Of a stretch of DNA of 64,000 nucleotides, positions 1 to 8,834 are shown one piece after another. Where the stretch lies: assembly GCF_026013415.1 (NCBI RefSeq), contig NZ_JAPDOK010000001.1:561342-625341 (forward strand), written 5' to 3'. Under the pieces are notes generated by a model, which was not told the DNA's origin, searched no databases, and saw only the letters and a program-made list of their open reading frames with translations. This DNA comes from Sphingomonas caeni (GTDB taxonomy: Bacteria > Pseudomonadota > Alphaproteobacteria > Sphingomonadales > Sphingomonadaceae). The first letter of the stretch is position 1. Each line of letters begins with the position of its first letter. The position numbers and the translations under genes are program-made.

Positions 1-90
1 TCCCCCACCGCCGCCGGTGTCCGAGGCAATGGCCGGCATGCCGATGAACAAAAGGGCGGCGAGCCCGGCGGAAAGATGCAGCTGGCGCAT
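1..90 (-). CDS. Exported protein, N-terminal fragment (cut by window edge)
   Basis: Only the first 30 codons are inside the window. They encode a typical Sec signal peptide: a short MRQLH start, a hydrophobic stretch rich in Ala, Leu and Phe, and a probable cleavage site after PAIA, followed by SDTGGGG. An SD-like GAGAGGAG lies just upstream of the ATG at 88-90. The Gly-rich mature start says nothing about function. It is transcribed away from the telA cluster. Confidence 0.6.
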   Translation of the reverse strand, partial: MRQLHLSAGLAALLFIGMPAIASDTGGGGG

Positions 91-166
91 GGGAAGGCTC
101 CTCTCGCGAGCGGTACGCGCGTGTTAGCATGCCGGGCGAGTCGCTCAAAGCGGCGATGCTCGACAC

Positions 167-188
167 GTGTATTATTCATATGATACAC
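167..188. promoter_or_regulatory. Inverted repeat upstream of telA cluster
   Basis: GTGTAT at 167-172 and ATACAC at 183-188 form a perfect dyad with an AT-rich centre, in the gap between the divergent fragment at 1-90 and telA at 242. The AT content stands out from the surrounding GC-rich DNA. This is what an operator or promoter of the telA cluster would look like, but no regulator is encoded nearby and the assignment is inference. Confidence 0.4.
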
Positions 189-241
189 TTGAAGGTGGCG
201 GCGATCCTCGTATCTAGGTCCCGCAGCGTGGAGACAGACAG

Positions 242-1444
242 ATGGCGAGCCAGGTGGAAACGGTCGAACAGGAGCTGGTGCTCACCCCACCCGAACCCGT
301 AGCCGTGGTGAAACCCGAAAAGGCGGCGGGCCTCGTGCCCGTCGAAGACGCCAAGAAGACCGAGCTGCAGAGCCGCGTCGAACAGTTCATCAGCGACCTC
401 GTCGCCGAGGATGTCAACTCGCCCGAATTCGGCAAGCGCGTCGATGCGATCACGAACATGGGCCAGAAGGAGATCCGCGACGCCGCCGGCCAGTCGAACC
501 GCTTCCTCGACAAGCCCGTGCGTTCGCTGGGGTCGGACACCGGCGTCGGCGCCGACCTGCTGGCGCTGCGCCGCACGGTCGAGGATCTCGATCCCTCGAA
601 GAACGGCCGGCTGATCGGCGGCAAGAAGGGCATGTTCGAATGGCTGTTCGGCTCGGGCCTCAGCCAGTATTTCCAGAAATACCAGTCGTCGCAGACCCAT
701 ATCAACTCGATCCTCAAGTCGCTCGGCAACGGCAAGGACGAGCTGCTGATGGACAATGCCGCGATCGATGTGGAGCGCGCCAATCTGTGGAACGCGATGG
801 GCCGGCTCGAGCAGATGATCTATCTCTCGAAGGAGATGGACGCCCGGCTCGAGGACAAGGCGCTCGAGCTCGACGCGACCGACCCGGCCAAGGCCAAGGC
901 GATCCGCGAGACCGCGCTCTTCTATGTCCGCCAGCGCACCCAGGATTTGCTCACCCAGATGGCGGTGACGGTGCAGGGCTATCTCGCGCTCGATCTGGTC
1001 AAGAAGAACAATGTCGAGCTGGTGAAGGGCGTCGACCGCGCCTCGACCACCACCGTCTCGGCGCTGCGCACCGCGGTCACGGTCGCGCAGGCGCTGACCA
1101 ACCAGAAATTGGTGCTCGATCAGGTCACCGCGCTCAACACCACCACCGCGGGCCTGATCGATTCGACCGGCAAGCTCTTGAAGACCCAGTCGGCCGCAAT
1201 CCACGAACAGGCCGCCAGCTCGACGATTCCCGTCGAGACGCTCCAGCGCGCCTTCCAGAATATCTACGATACGATGGACGCGATCGACACCTTCAAGCTC
1301 AAGGCGCTCGACAGCATGAAGACCACGATCACGACGCTGTCGGGCGAGGTCGAGAAGTCGAAGGGCTATATCGCCCGCGCCGAGGGCGCCGCGCAGAACC
1401 AGCTCGGCGGCCCATCCGAAAGTTACAAGCTGGAGGCGCTGTAA
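242..1444 (+). CDS. TelA-family toxic anion resistance protein
   Basis: The 400-residue product resembles the TelA/KlaA family (PF05816), linked to tellurite and other toxic-anion resistance and to envelope stress. It is soluble and mostly helical, has no signal peptide, and has an acidic Pro/Val-rich N-terminus. The family-like core includes the FLDKPVRSL segment near residue 88, GMFEWLFG near 130, and a long coiled-coil-like C-terminal half. It is followed 6 bp later by an XpaC-like membrane protein, a pairing frequent for telA. The biochemical activity of the family is not settled, so 'tellurite resistance' should not be taken as its actual role here. Confidence 0.85.
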   Translation: MASQVETVEQELVLTPPEPVAVVKPEKAAGLVPVEDAKKTELQSRVEQFISDLVAEDVNSPEFGKRVDAITNMGQKEIRDAAGQSNRFLDKPVRSLGSDTGVGADLLALRRTVEDLDPSKNGRLIGGKKGMFEWLFGSGLSQYFQKYQSSQTHINSILKSLGNGKDELLMDNAAIDVERANLWNAMGRLEQMIYLSKEMDARLEDKALELDATDPAKAKAIRETALFYVRQRTQDLLTQMAVTVQGYLALDLVKKNNVELVKGVDRASTTTVSALRTAVTVAQALTNQKLVLDQVTALNTTTAGLIDSTGKLLKTQSAAIHEQAASSTIPVETLQRAFQNIYDTMDAIDTFKLKALDSMKTTITTLSGEVEKSKGYIARAEGAAQNQLGGPSESYKLEAL

Positions 1445-1450
1445 GCCGCC

Positions 1451-2164
1451 ATGCCCAGTGATGTCGACCGGCTGAGCGAACGCGCCAACGAGCTCATCGC
1501 CCGCTCACGCGCACAGCGTCCGGAGACCGCCGCCGACAAGCGCAACCGCCGCCAGCGCGAGGTCGAGATCGGCACGCGCATCGGCCGCATCGCCGCGGCG
1601 GACGGGCTGATCATCGTGGGCGCGATCATCGCGGGGCTGATGACGCCCGCCGGGATCGGCGTGTTCGGCGCGTTCGTCGTCATGATCCTGCTCGCGGTCG
1701 CGACGCTCACCTTCGCGATCTTCCCGCTGTCGAGCCCACCCAGTCTCGAAACGCTTTCCGAAACACCGCTCAAGGCCCTCCCGCGCACCACCGAGCGCTG
1801 GCTCGAAGCCCAGCGCCCCGCCCTCCCCGCGCCGATGAACAGCCTGATCGATTCGATCGGGGTGAAGCTCGAAACCCTCGCCCCCCAGCTCGCCGCGCTC
1901 GACGAACGCGAGCCCGCCGCCGCCGAGGTCCGCAAGCTGATCGGCGAGCAGCTCCCCGAACTGGTCAAGGGCTATCAGCGCGTCCCCGAGCCGCTCCGCA
2001 CTGTCGAGCGCCACGGCCTCACCCCCGATCAGCAGCTCGCCCAGGGCCTCCAGCTGATCGACGACGAGATCGCCGAGATGACCGAGCAATTGGCGCAGGG
2101 CGACCTGGACAGCCTCGCCACCCGCGGCCGCTACCTCCAGATCCGCTACAAGGACGAGGATTGA
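1451..2164 (+). CDS. XpaC-like membrane protein (TelA partner)
   Basis: The 237-residue protein has a charged N-terminal segment (about residues 1-50) and two adjacent hydrophobic helices (about 50-95) that form a membrane hairpin. A long cytoplasmic helical tail follows, ending in acidic residues. This architecture, and its position 6 bp after telA, match XpaC/YceG-like partners of TelA proteins. The sequence match to the XpaC family was judged by eye only. The start is the ATG at 1451. The downstream gene begins 1 bp after its stop, so all three probably form one operon. Confidence 0.55.
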   Translation: MPSDVDRLSERANELIARSRAQRPETAADKRNRRQREVEIGTRIGRIAAADGLIIVGAIIAGLMTPAGIGVFGAFVVMILLAVATLTFAIFPLSSPPSLETLSETPLKALPRTTERWLEAQRPALPAPMNSLIDSIGVKLETLAPQLAALDEREPAAAEVRKLIGEQLPELVKGYQRVPEPLRTVERHGLTPDQQLAQGLQLIDDEIAEMTEQLAQGDLDSLATRGRYLQIRYKDED

Positions 2165-2165
2165 G

Positions 2166-2603
2166 GTGGCGGGAGCGCCCATCGCACGCGGGCGCATGTT
2201 CGAGCCTGTGCTGGAAGCCGATCCCGGCTTTGCGCCGGCCTATGCTGCGTTCCTGGAGGAATATCGCGACGAACCCGACCTCCCCGAATATCTCGCGCTG
2301 TCGGATTTCGCACGGCACCTGTTCGCCCGGGTTGAAACGGGCGACACTGCTGGCTTCGACGCGATCTTCGACGTTGTCGAGCGCTGGCACATCGATGGGG
2401 ATGATTATGTGCGCGAGGCGGCGTCGATCGGGCTGCTCGAAGATCTGCAGAATGGAAACCTGCACCGGACCACGCGCCCTGAAGACTTCATCCCCTGGCT
2501 GAGGCCGCACTCCAGAAAATGGTGGAATTTCGTCAATCGCTACTGGGCCGAGGGGGCATGGCCTCCCGAAGCACTGATGGCCATGCACCCGCAACGAGAC
2601 TAG
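2166..2603 (+). CDS. DUF7674-like small protein
   Basis: The 145-residue soluble protein starts at a GTG one base after the preceding stop, implying translational coupling. Its pattern resembles DUF7674 proteins: an acidic N-terminal helix (MFEPVLEADPGF, FLEEY), then LSDFARHL, a second acidic block, then VREAASIGLLEDL and a Trp-rich end (KWWNFVNRYW). No catalytic motif is visible. An alternative start is the internal ATG at the MFEPV segment. Function unknown; its place behind telA/xpaC suggests an accessory role or a chance operon member. Confidence 0.6.
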   Translation: MAGAPIARGRMFEPVLEADPGFAPAYAAFLEEYRDEPDLPEYLALSDFARHLFARVETGDTAGFDAIFDVVERWHIDGDDYVREAASIGLLEDLQNGNLHRTTRPEDFIPWLRPHSRKWWNFVNRYWAEGAWPPEALMAMHPQRD

Positions 2604-2605
2604 GC

Positions 2606-3583
2606 GTGTATGGCTCCACCATCCTGGCGCTCGCCGCCACGCTCCTCGCCGCCACGCCCGCCGCCGCCACCCCCCCGGCCGCCACCCCCGCCGCCGCCGC
2701 GCCGCTCCGGAACTTCCTGTACATGGGGCAGGACGATCTCGACGTCTCGCTCAAGCTCCTCGACCGGCCGGATATCCAGGGCGTGCAGGTGCTCTACATC
2801 TGGAAGAATCTGGAGCCGCAGAAGGGCGTCTACGACTTCTCGATGATCGAGCACGACCTCGCGCTGGCCCAAAAGCGCGGCAAGCAATTCTGGCTCCAGA
2901 TTCAGGACCGCTCCTTCCGCCCCGAAGCGCGCTGGTTCCCCAAATATCTGCTCGAAGGCCCCGAATATGGCGGCGGGATCGCGCGCCAATATGACGATCG
3001 CGGCGGGACCCAGGTCGCGGCGGGCTGGGTGGTGCGGCAATGGGACCCGCAAGTCCGCGCCCGCTACCAGGCGCTGATCGCGGCGCTCGCGAAGCAGTTC
3101 GACGGCCGCATCCTCGGCTTCAACACCGAGGAGAGCGCCGCCGATGTCGGCAAGGACCCGCCGGAGGGCTATAGCTGCGACGCCTATTTCGAGGGGTCGA
3201 AGGAAAACATCCTGTTCGCGCGGGGCGCATTCAAGCGCAGCCACGTCGTCCAATATGTCAATTTCTGGCCGTGCGGCTGGGCCAATGCCAATGGCTATAT
3301 GAGCCGCTTCTTCGAATTCGCCGCCGCCAACCGGATCGGCGTCGGCGGACCCGACATCGTGCCCAACTGGCGCCCGCAAATGCGCAACTCCTATCCCTTC
3401 ATCCACGATTACCGCGACAAGGTGCCCGTGGTCGCGATGGCGATCCAGGAACCGACGCTCGACTATATCAACCCCGTCACTCAGAAGCCCTTCACCAAGG
3501 ACGAGTTCATCGCCTTCGCGACCGACTATCTCGGGGTGGACGTGATCTTCTGGGCGCGCAGCTCACCTTGGCTGGCGAACTAA
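2606..3583 (+). CDS. Secreted putative glycoside hydrolase-like TIM-barrel protein
   Basis: From the GTG at 2606 the product is 325 residues with a signal peptide (YGSTILALAATLLAATPAAA) followed by an Ala/Pro/Thr linker. The body reads like a beta/alpha-barrel glycosidase: VQVLYIWKNLEP and GVYDFS near the start (as in GH families where a first strand leads to WxxLEP), WLQIQD, FNTEES with candidate acidic residues, and a C-terminal VIFWARSSPW. The open frame extends upstream to an ATG at 2519, but that would overlap the previous gene and bury the signal peptide. Substrate unknown. Its stop overlaps that of the convergent lipoprotein gene by two bases. Confidence 0.6.
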   Translation: MYGSTILALAATLLAATPAAATPPAATPAAAAPLRNFLYMGQDDLDVSLKLLDRPDIQGVQVLYIWKNLEPQKGVYDFSMIEHDLALAQKRGKQFWLQIQDRSFRPEARWFPKYLLEGPEYGGGIARQYDDRGGTQVAAGWVVRQWDPQVRARYQALIAALAKQFDGRILGFNTEESAADVGKDPPEGYSCDAYFEGSKENILFARGAFKRSHVVQYVNFWPCGWANANGYMSRFFEFAAANRIGVGGPDIVPNWRPQMRNSYPFIHDYRDKVPVVAMAIQEPTLDYINPVTQKPFTKDEFIAFATDYLGVDVIFWARSSPWLAN

Positions 3584-3990
3584 CCCCACTCCCGCCCAAA
3601 CCCCTTGCGGCAAATCTCCCCCACGAAGCGCCGCGTCGTCCCCGGGCCCGTCGCGGCGACCGGAAACCGTCCCAGCACCGCGCGGGTCCGCAGGTCGACG
3701 ATCTCGATCCGCCCGCGCAGCAATTCGGATCCATGGTTGCGGTCGACATGCAGCCGCAGCTGCACCGGCCGCGTCCCCCCGCCCGCGCAATTCTGCATGC
3801 CGAGCTCGAGCGCGTCCCCGAACCCCTGCGGAAAGGCCGGCCGCACCACCGACCATTTCCCCGTCGCCACCACCCGCTCGACCTTGAGTTCGCCCTGGAG
3901 CGTGGGCGGCATCGCCAGCTCCGGTCCTTCGCGCACCGCCGCGCTGCACCCGCCCAACACCAACGCCATTCCGGCGACCATCATCCGCAT
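3580..3990 (-). CDS. Putative lipoprotein
   Basis: The 136-residue product begins MRMMVAGMALVLGGC, a clear lipoprotein signal with an LGGC lipobox, so the mature protein should be anchored by the Cys. The open frame continues upstream to 4167, but the lipobox fixes the start at 3990. The mature part is beta-rich, with single Cys residues in the MQNCAGG and EICRKGFG segments that could form a disulfide. No family was recognised. The TAG stop (3580-3582) overlaps the TAA of the convergent gene. Confidence 0.6.
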   Translation of the reverse strand: MRMMVAGMALVLGGCSAAVREGPELAMPPTLQGELKVERVVATGKWSVVRPAFPQGFGDALELGMQNCAGGGTRPVQLRLHVDRNHGSELLRGRIEIVDLRTRAVLGRFPVAATGPGTTRRFVGEICRKGFGREWG

Positions 3991-4066
3991 ACGCCCAACT
4001 CCCCGCACCCCAACGTGCAGGGAGACCGTTACGCCAGCGTATCGGCACCGGCGCTGAACACGCCGT

Positions 4067-4849
4067 TCAGCGCGCGGAAAGCCCCGCGGCGGCGCGCTCG
4101 GCCAGCCGCTCGACCGCGGCGGCATGGATCCCCCGCGTCGTGGCGAGCACGCCGAACGCCTCGCCATCGGGACTGTTGAAGCTGATCCGGCGCCCGAACG
4201 CGTTAGTCACGCGCGCGCCGGCCTCCTGCAGCAGCAGCACGGCGGCCGCAATGTCCCACTCATTGCCCCAGCGCAGCGTTGCGAGCAGATCGGCGTCGCC
4301 CGCCGCGACCATCGCCATGCGCAGCGCGATCGAGTTGGGCTTTTCGACCATCACCAGATCACTATCGACCTTGGGCAGCTGATCCGCCGGCACCCGCGCG
4401 CCCGCGAGCTCGTCGCGAATCGCCGCCTTGAGCTTCACCCCGTTGCGCCAAGCCCCCTTGCCGCGCTGGGCGATCCACACCTCGCCCCGCGCCGGCGCAT
4501 CGAGCGCGCCGATCACCACCCGGCCATTCTCGACCAGGGCTATCGAGACGCACCAGCCCGGCCGGTTGCGCAGATAGTCGCGCGTCCCGTCGATCGGATC
4601 GACCACCCACACCCGGTCCGCCTCCAGCCGGTCGCGATTGTCCGCGGTCTCCTCGGAGAGCCATCCCGCATCGGGCAGCAGCGCCGACAGCCGCTCGCGC
4701 AGCATATGGTCGAGCTCGAGATCGACATCGCACACCGGGCTCCCGGGCACCTTCTCCCAGCGGTTGAAGTCGCTCGTCCAGCGATCGATGGCGATCCGTC
4801 CCGCCTCCGCCGCGATCATCGCGACCTGTTCGGTCAGCCGTTCAGTCAC
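4067..4849 (-). CDS. cysQ: 3'(2'),5'-bisphosphate nucleotidase CysQ
   Basis: The 260-residue protein belongs to the inositol monophosphatase superfamily. The lithium-sensitive phosphatase motifs are all present: WLSEET at 63-68, the metal-binding DPIDGT at 84-89, and WDIAAA at 198-203 with the third Asp. Members with DPIDGTRDY and this length usually hydrolyse 3'-phosphoadenosine 5'-phosphate to AMP in sulfate assimilation. An inositol-phosphatase activity cannot be excluded from sequence. Its first 8 bp overlap the end of pmbA, so the two are co-transcribed. Confidence 0.85.
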   Translation of the reverse strand: MTERLTEQVAMIAAEAGRIAIDRWTSDFNRWEKVPGSPVCDVDLELDHMLRERLSALLPDAGWLSEETADNRDRLEADRVWVVDPIDGTRDYLRNRPGWCVSIALVENGRVVIGALDAPARGEVWIAQRGKGAWRNGVKLKAAIRDELAGARVPADQLPKVDSDLVMVEKPNSIALRMAMVAAGDADLLATLRWGNEWDIAAAVLLLQEAGARVTNAFGRRISFNSPDGEAFGVLATTRGIHAAAVERLAERAAAGLSAR

Positions 4850-6188
4850 CCGCCACCGTCATGCCGTCGATGCGCAGTGTCGGCGCGTTGATTCCGTAGC
4901 GGAAGACCAGGTCGTTCGCCGGGGTGAGCGCCAGGAACATGTCCTTCAAATTCCCCGCGATGGTGATCTCGGAAACCGGCGTGGTGATCTCGCCCTGCTC
5001 GATCAGGAAGCCCGAGGCGCCCCGGCTGTAATCGCCCGTCACCCCGTTGACGCCCTGCCCGATCAGCGAAGTCACATAGAGCCCATGCCCCGTCTCGCGC
5101 ACCATCGCCTCGGGCGAGATGCCGCCCGCCTCCATGTAGAGATTGCCCGGCGACACCCCCGGCGCCCCCGCCACCCCCCGCGCGGCATGGCCGGTCGGCT
5201 CGAGCCCCAGCTGCCGCGCCGAGGCACTCTCCATCAGCCAGGTCTCGAGCATCCCGTCCTCGACGATCGCGGTGATCGATACCGGCAGCCCCTCGCCGTC
5301 GAACGGCCGCGAGCGCAGCCCCCGCGGCCGGTGCGGATCGTCGATGATGCGGATGCCCCGCGCGAAGACCTGCGTCCCCAGCGCGTCCTGCAGGAAGCTC
5401 GTCTTGCGCGCGATCGCGGCGCCGCCGATCGCCCCCATCAGGTGCCCGAGCATTCCCGACGAGACGCGCGGATCGAAGATCACCGGCATCGCGCCGCTCG
5501 GCACCCGGCCCGGGTTCAGCCGCGCCACCGCGCGCTCGCCCGCCTCGCGCCCGATCGCCTCGGCGCCGTCGAGCATCGCGGCGTGGCGGGCCGAGTGATA
5601 CGCATAGTCGCGCTCCATGCCCGATCCCGTGCCCGCGAGCACGCTCGCCGACAGCGAATGGCTGGTGACCGCATAGCCGCCCGCAAACCCGTGACTCGTG
5701 GCCAGCGCGCTCACCCCGCGCGAGGCGCTCGCGCTGCCGCCCTCGCTGTTGGTCACGCCCGACACCGCGCGCGCCGCATCCTCGGCCGCCAGCGCCAGGT
5801 CGCGCAGCGCCTGCGGCTCGGCCTCGGCGCCGTCGTCGAGATCGAGCTGGGGCACACCGCCGCGCATCAGCATCGCTTCCGGCGCCAGCCCGGCCCATTC
5901 ATCCTCGGGCGCCTCGCGCGCCATCGCGATCGCGCGCTCGACCAGCGCATCGAGCGACTCGCTGCTCAGGTCCGAGGTCGAGACGCTCGCCGATCGCGTC
6001 CCCACGAACACGCGCAGCCCCAGTTCCTCGCTCTCGGATCGCTCGACATCCTCGAGCGCCCCCATCCGCACCGACACGGCGAGCGAACGGTCGGCGGAGA
6101 AGACGGCATCGGCGGCATCGGCGCCCGCGGCGCTGGCGCGCGCCACGATATCATGGGCGCGCTCGCGGGCCTGATCGGAATTCAGCAT
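4842..6188 (-). CDS. pmbA: PmbA/TldE-type metalloprotease subunit
   Basis: The 448-residue protein of the TldD/PmbA family (peptidase U62) acts in TldD-TldE complexes that process modified peptides and degrade unfolded peptides. Recognisable features are the N-terminal SLAVSVRMGALEDVERS segment, the central RVSSGMLGHLMGAI block, and the C-terminal GQGVNGVTGDYSRGASG signature. The HExxxH of TldD is absent, as expected for the PmbA/TldE half. No tldD is visible in the window. Cytoplasmic. It overlaps cysQ downstream and lies 31 bp after ubiA on the same strand. Confidence 0.88.
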   Translation of the reverse strand: MLNSDQARERAHDIVARASAAGADAADAVFSADRSLAVSVRMGALEDVERSESEELGLRVFVGTRSASVSTSDLSSESLDALVERAIAMAREAPEDEWAGLAPEAMLMRGGVPQLDLDDGAEAEPQALRDLALAAEDAARAVSGVTNSEGGSASASRGVSALATSHGFAGGYAVTSHSLSASVLAGTGSGMERDYAYHSARHAAMLDGAEAIGREAGERAVARLNPGRVPSGAMPVIFDPRVSSGMLGHLMGAIGGAAIARKTSFLQDALGTQVFARGIRIIDDPHRPRGLRSRPFDGEGLPVSITAIVEDGMLETWLMESASARQLGLEPTGHAARGVAGAPGVSPGNLYMEAGGISPEAMVRETGHGLYVTSLIGQGVNGVTGDYSRGASGFLIEQGEITTPVSEITIAGNLKDMFLALTPANDLVFRYGINAPTLRIDGMTVAGD

Positions 6189-6219
6189 CGGCGCGACTTA
6201 GGTAGCCCGGACCCGAACG

Positions 6220-7131
6220 TCAAAGAGTCGTTCCCACCACGAAGCAAGCGGCGAACATCAGCAGCCCCGCGAACCGGTTCGAGCGGAACCGCGTCAGCGC
6301 GTTTTCCCCGTCCGCGGGCTCGAGCGTCGCCACCTGCCAGCCCAGGTGCCAGGTCACCGGCAGCAACGCCGCGAGCGCCAGCAGATCGGCGCGCAACAAC
6401 CAGAAGGCCGCGCCCCACAGCAGCACCGCCGCCGCGTAGAAACCCGCCACCCCCGGCTTCACCCGCGCGCCCAAGGCCCGCGCCGACGACCGCACCCCCA
6501 CCAGCGCATCGTCCTCGACATCCTGCAGCGCATAGATGGTGTCGTATCCGATCACCCAGGCGATGCTCCCCGCATAGAGCAGCAGCCCCGGCACCCAGCC
6601 CAGGTCGCTCGTCTGCGCCCAACCGACCGGCGCCCCCCAGGAAAACACGAGCCCCAGCCAGACCTGCGGCCACCAGGTGATCCGCTTCATGAAGGGATAG
6701 GCCGCGACCAGCGCCAGGCTCGCCACCGCCACCCCCGCCGCGATCCAGTTGAGCTGGAGCAGCACCACCAGCCCCACCAACCCCAGCACCCCCATCCACA
6801 ACCACGCCGCGCGCCCGCTTACCGCTCCGCTCGCCAGCGGCCGCGCCGCGGTCCGCGCCACCTTGCGGTCGAGATCGCGGTCGACATAGTCGTTATAGAC
6901 ACACCCCGCCCCGCGCATCGCGATGCTGCCGAGCAGAAACCACAGGATCAGGTCCCAGCGCTCGATCGCCCGCCCCGACAGCGCCACCGCCCAGGCGCAC
7001 GGCCAGAAGAGCAGCCACCAGCCGATCGGCCGGTCGAACCGCGCCAGCAGCGCATAGGGCCGCGCCCGCGCCGGCAGGAGGCGCATCAGCCCGCGATATT
7101 CACTGTCCGGGACGGTCTCGGCCTGGGTCAT
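6220..7131 (-). CDS. ubiA: 4-hydroxybenzoate polyprenyltransferase UbiA
   Basis: The 303-residue integral membrane prenyltransferase attaches the polyprenyl tail to 4-hydroxybenzoate in ubiquinone synthesis. Both aspartate-rich motifs that bind Mg-diphosphate are present: NDYVDRDLD at 80-88 and the second, YALQDVEDD, at 200-208. About eight or nine hydrophobic helices follow the N-terminal RFDRPIG segment. Length and motif spacing are typical. It is first in the minus-strand run ubiA-pmbA-cysQ and divergent from the DUF2147 gene. Confidence 0.92.
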   Translation of the reverse strand: MTQAETVPDSEYRGLMRLLPARARPYALLARFDRPIGWWLLFWPCAWAVALSGRAIERWDLILWFLLGSIAMRGAGCVYNDYVDRDLDRKVARTAARPLASGAVSGRAAWLWMGVLGLVGLVVLLQLNWIAAGVAVASLALVAAYPFMKRITWWPQVWLGLVFSWGAPVGWAQTSDLGWVPGLLLYAGSIAWVIGYDTIYALQDVEDDALVGVRSSARALGARVKPGVAGFYAAAVLLWGAAFWLLRADLLALAALLPVTWHLGWQVATLEPADGENALTRFRSNRFAGLLMFAACFVVGTTL

Positions 7132-7257
7132 CCCGCATGCCCTATCCCCTCGCGGCGCTTCCCGGCAAGCAACGGTTCAGCCTGATCCTGCCACGTTTAG
7201 GCCCTCGAAACGGCATGATGCACCCCCATCTGCCCCGGGCAACCTTACGGAGTGCGT

Positions 7258-7659
7258 GTGATTCGCCTGTTCGCCTTAGCCACCTGCGCCGCCCTGCTCG
7301 GCGCATCCGCCCCAGCCCCCGCCGATGGCGGGCTGCAGGGCGATTGGCGCAACACCAAGAACACCGTCCATCTCCGCGTCGAGCCCTGCGGGCAGGCGCT
7401 GTGCGGCACGGTGACCTGGGCCGCCGACCAGCAGCGCGCCGACGCCAGGAAGGGGAGCGGCAAGGACCTGATCGGCAGCGCCCTGCTGCGCGACCTGCGC
7501 CGCGGCGGCGACGGCAAGTGGCGCGGCAAGATCTACATCCCCGATATCGACACGACCGCCTCGGCCACCGTCACCCAGATCAACGACGACCAGATCCTGG
7601 TATCGGGCTGCACCTTCCTGGGCGTCATCTGCCGCAGCCAGCACTGGCATCGGATTTAA
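7258..7659 (+). CDS. DUF2147 family exported protein
   Basis: The 133-residue protein has a signal peptide (IRLFALATCAALLGASAPAPA). The DUF2147 pattern is clear: GDWRN near the mature start, VEPCGQALCGTVTW, a KWRGKIYIPDID block, then ILVSGCTFLGVICRSQHW at the end. The four Cys could form periplasmic disulfides. Two in-frame GTG codons compete as start. The SD-like ACGGAG (7247-7252) overlaps the first (7252) and sits correctly for the second, so 7258 was chosen. Function of the family is unknown. Confidence 0.8.
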   Translation: MIRLFALATCAALLGASAPAPADGGLQGDWRNTKNTVHLRVEPCGQALCGTVTWAADQQRADARKGSGKDLIGSALLRDLRRGGDGKWRGKIYIPDIDTTASATVTQINDDQILVSGCTFLGVICRSQHWHRI

Positions 7660-7660
7660 A

Positions 7661-7782
7661 TTCCCTCTCCCTTTGGGAGAGGGAGGGAGCCGACGAAGTC
7701 GGCGGAAGGGTGAGGCCGATCCGCCCTCATCCTTCCCACCGCTTTGCGGCGGGCCCCTTCCTTTTCCCAACGGGAGAAGGAG
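7661..7782. repeat. Intergenic palindromic repeat, family A copy 1
   Basis: This region is made of nested inverted repeats, starting with CCCTCTCCCTTTGGGAGAGG and containing GCCGACGAAGTCGGC and CCGCTTTGCGG hairpins. It lies between the stops of two convergent genes. Closely similar words recur at 12471-12610 and 56826-56982. It probably acts as a bidirectional terminator or mRNA-stabilising element (inference). Confidence 0.7.
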
Positions 7783-8787
7783 CTAAACCGCCCCCTTCGC
7801 GATCAGGCTCTCCGCACAATCCACGATCGACTCCTCCACCGGAATCGGCGTCCACCCCAGCACCGCCCTCGCCTTGGCCGAGCTGAAGCTCCCCGACCGC
7901 CCCAGCCCCGGCGTGACGAGCCGCAGCGTTCTGTCGAACATCGCCATGAAGCGCAGCACGAAACTCGGCAGGTTGCGCGTCGGCACCTTCGCCGCCTTCG
8001 CCCCCAGCCGCTCGCGCAGCACCTTCGACACGTCGGCCATCCACATGAACCGGTTCGCCGCGATGAAGCGCCCGCCCTTCGCCTCGGGCGCCGTCATCGC
8101 GCGCAGATGGACGTCGACCACGTCGCGCACATCGACGAGCGTGAACCCCAGCCGCGGATTCCCCGGCACCTTCCCCGCCATCAGCCGCCAGATCAGCTGC
8201 ACCGACCCCATATTCTCCGGCGTCAGCACCGGCCCGATCACCAGGCTCGGCAGCACCGTGACCAGCTCCAGCTCGGGATGCGCCGCGGCGAACTCCCACG
8301 CCGCCTGCTCGGCCAGCGTCTTGGACTGGCTATAGGCATCGGCAGTCGCGACATCGGTCCACACCGCCTCGTCGGTAATGGTCTCGCGCACCGCCGGGCT
8401 CGCCGCCGAGACCGACGAGGTCAGCACCACGCGCTTCACCCCCGCCTTCGCCGCCGCGCGCAAGGCCCTGAGCGCGCCCTCGCGCGCGGGCACGATCAGC
8501 TCCTGCGGGTCCTTGGGCTGGTGCGTCCCCAGCGGCGACGCCACGTGCAGCACATAGTCGCACCCGGCCACCGCCTCGTCCCACCCGGCATCGCTGGTCA
8601 GCTCCGCGGCGAAGAAACGCAGCCTATCCTCCGGATCGACCTCAGCCGCGATCGCCGCGCGCACCGCCGCCTCCTTCGACAGGCTGCGCACCGTCGTCCG
8701 CACCTCATATCCGCGCCGCAGCAATTCGACGACGCACCAGCCGCCGATATAGCCGCTCCCGCCCGTCACCAGCACTGTCTCGGTCAT
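7783..8787 (-). CDS. NAD(P)-dependent extended SDR, aldehyde/dihydroflavonol reductase-like
   Basis: The 334-residue protein has an N-terminal Rossmann dinucleotide site (GGSGYIGG, 9-16), a following basic residue cluster (TTVRSLSK) favouring NADPH, and the Ser-Tyr-Lys triad (SS at 124-125, Y152xxxK156). The downstream ARxLLGW-like element (ARAVLGWTP) is typical of the dihydroflavonol-4-reductase/aldehyde reductase subgroup. Substrate not predictable; small aldehydes or ketones are common in this group. Cytoplasmic. It is divergent from rsmE and its stop abuts repeat A1. Confidence 0.82.
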   Translation of the reverse strand: MTETVLVTGGSGYIGGWCVVELLRRGYEVRTTVRSLSKEAAVRAAIAAEVDPEDRLRFFAAELTSDAGWDEAVAGCDYVLHVASPLGTHQPKDPQELIVPAREGALRALRAAAKAGVKRVVLTSSVSAASPAVRETITDEAVWTDVATADAYSQSKTLAEQAAWEFAAAHPELELVTVLPSLVIGPVLTPENMGSVQLIWRLMAGKVPGNPRLGFTLVDVRDVVDVHLRAMTAPEAKGGRFIAANRFMWMADVSKVLRERLGAKAAKVPTRNLPSFVLRFMAMFDRTLRLVTPGLGRSGSFSSAKARAVLGWTPIPVEESIVDCAESLIAKGAV

Positions 8788-8834
8788 GGCAATTCCCCTC
8801 GCCCTCAGCCTAGCGCGCCGCTAGATCGAACGCC

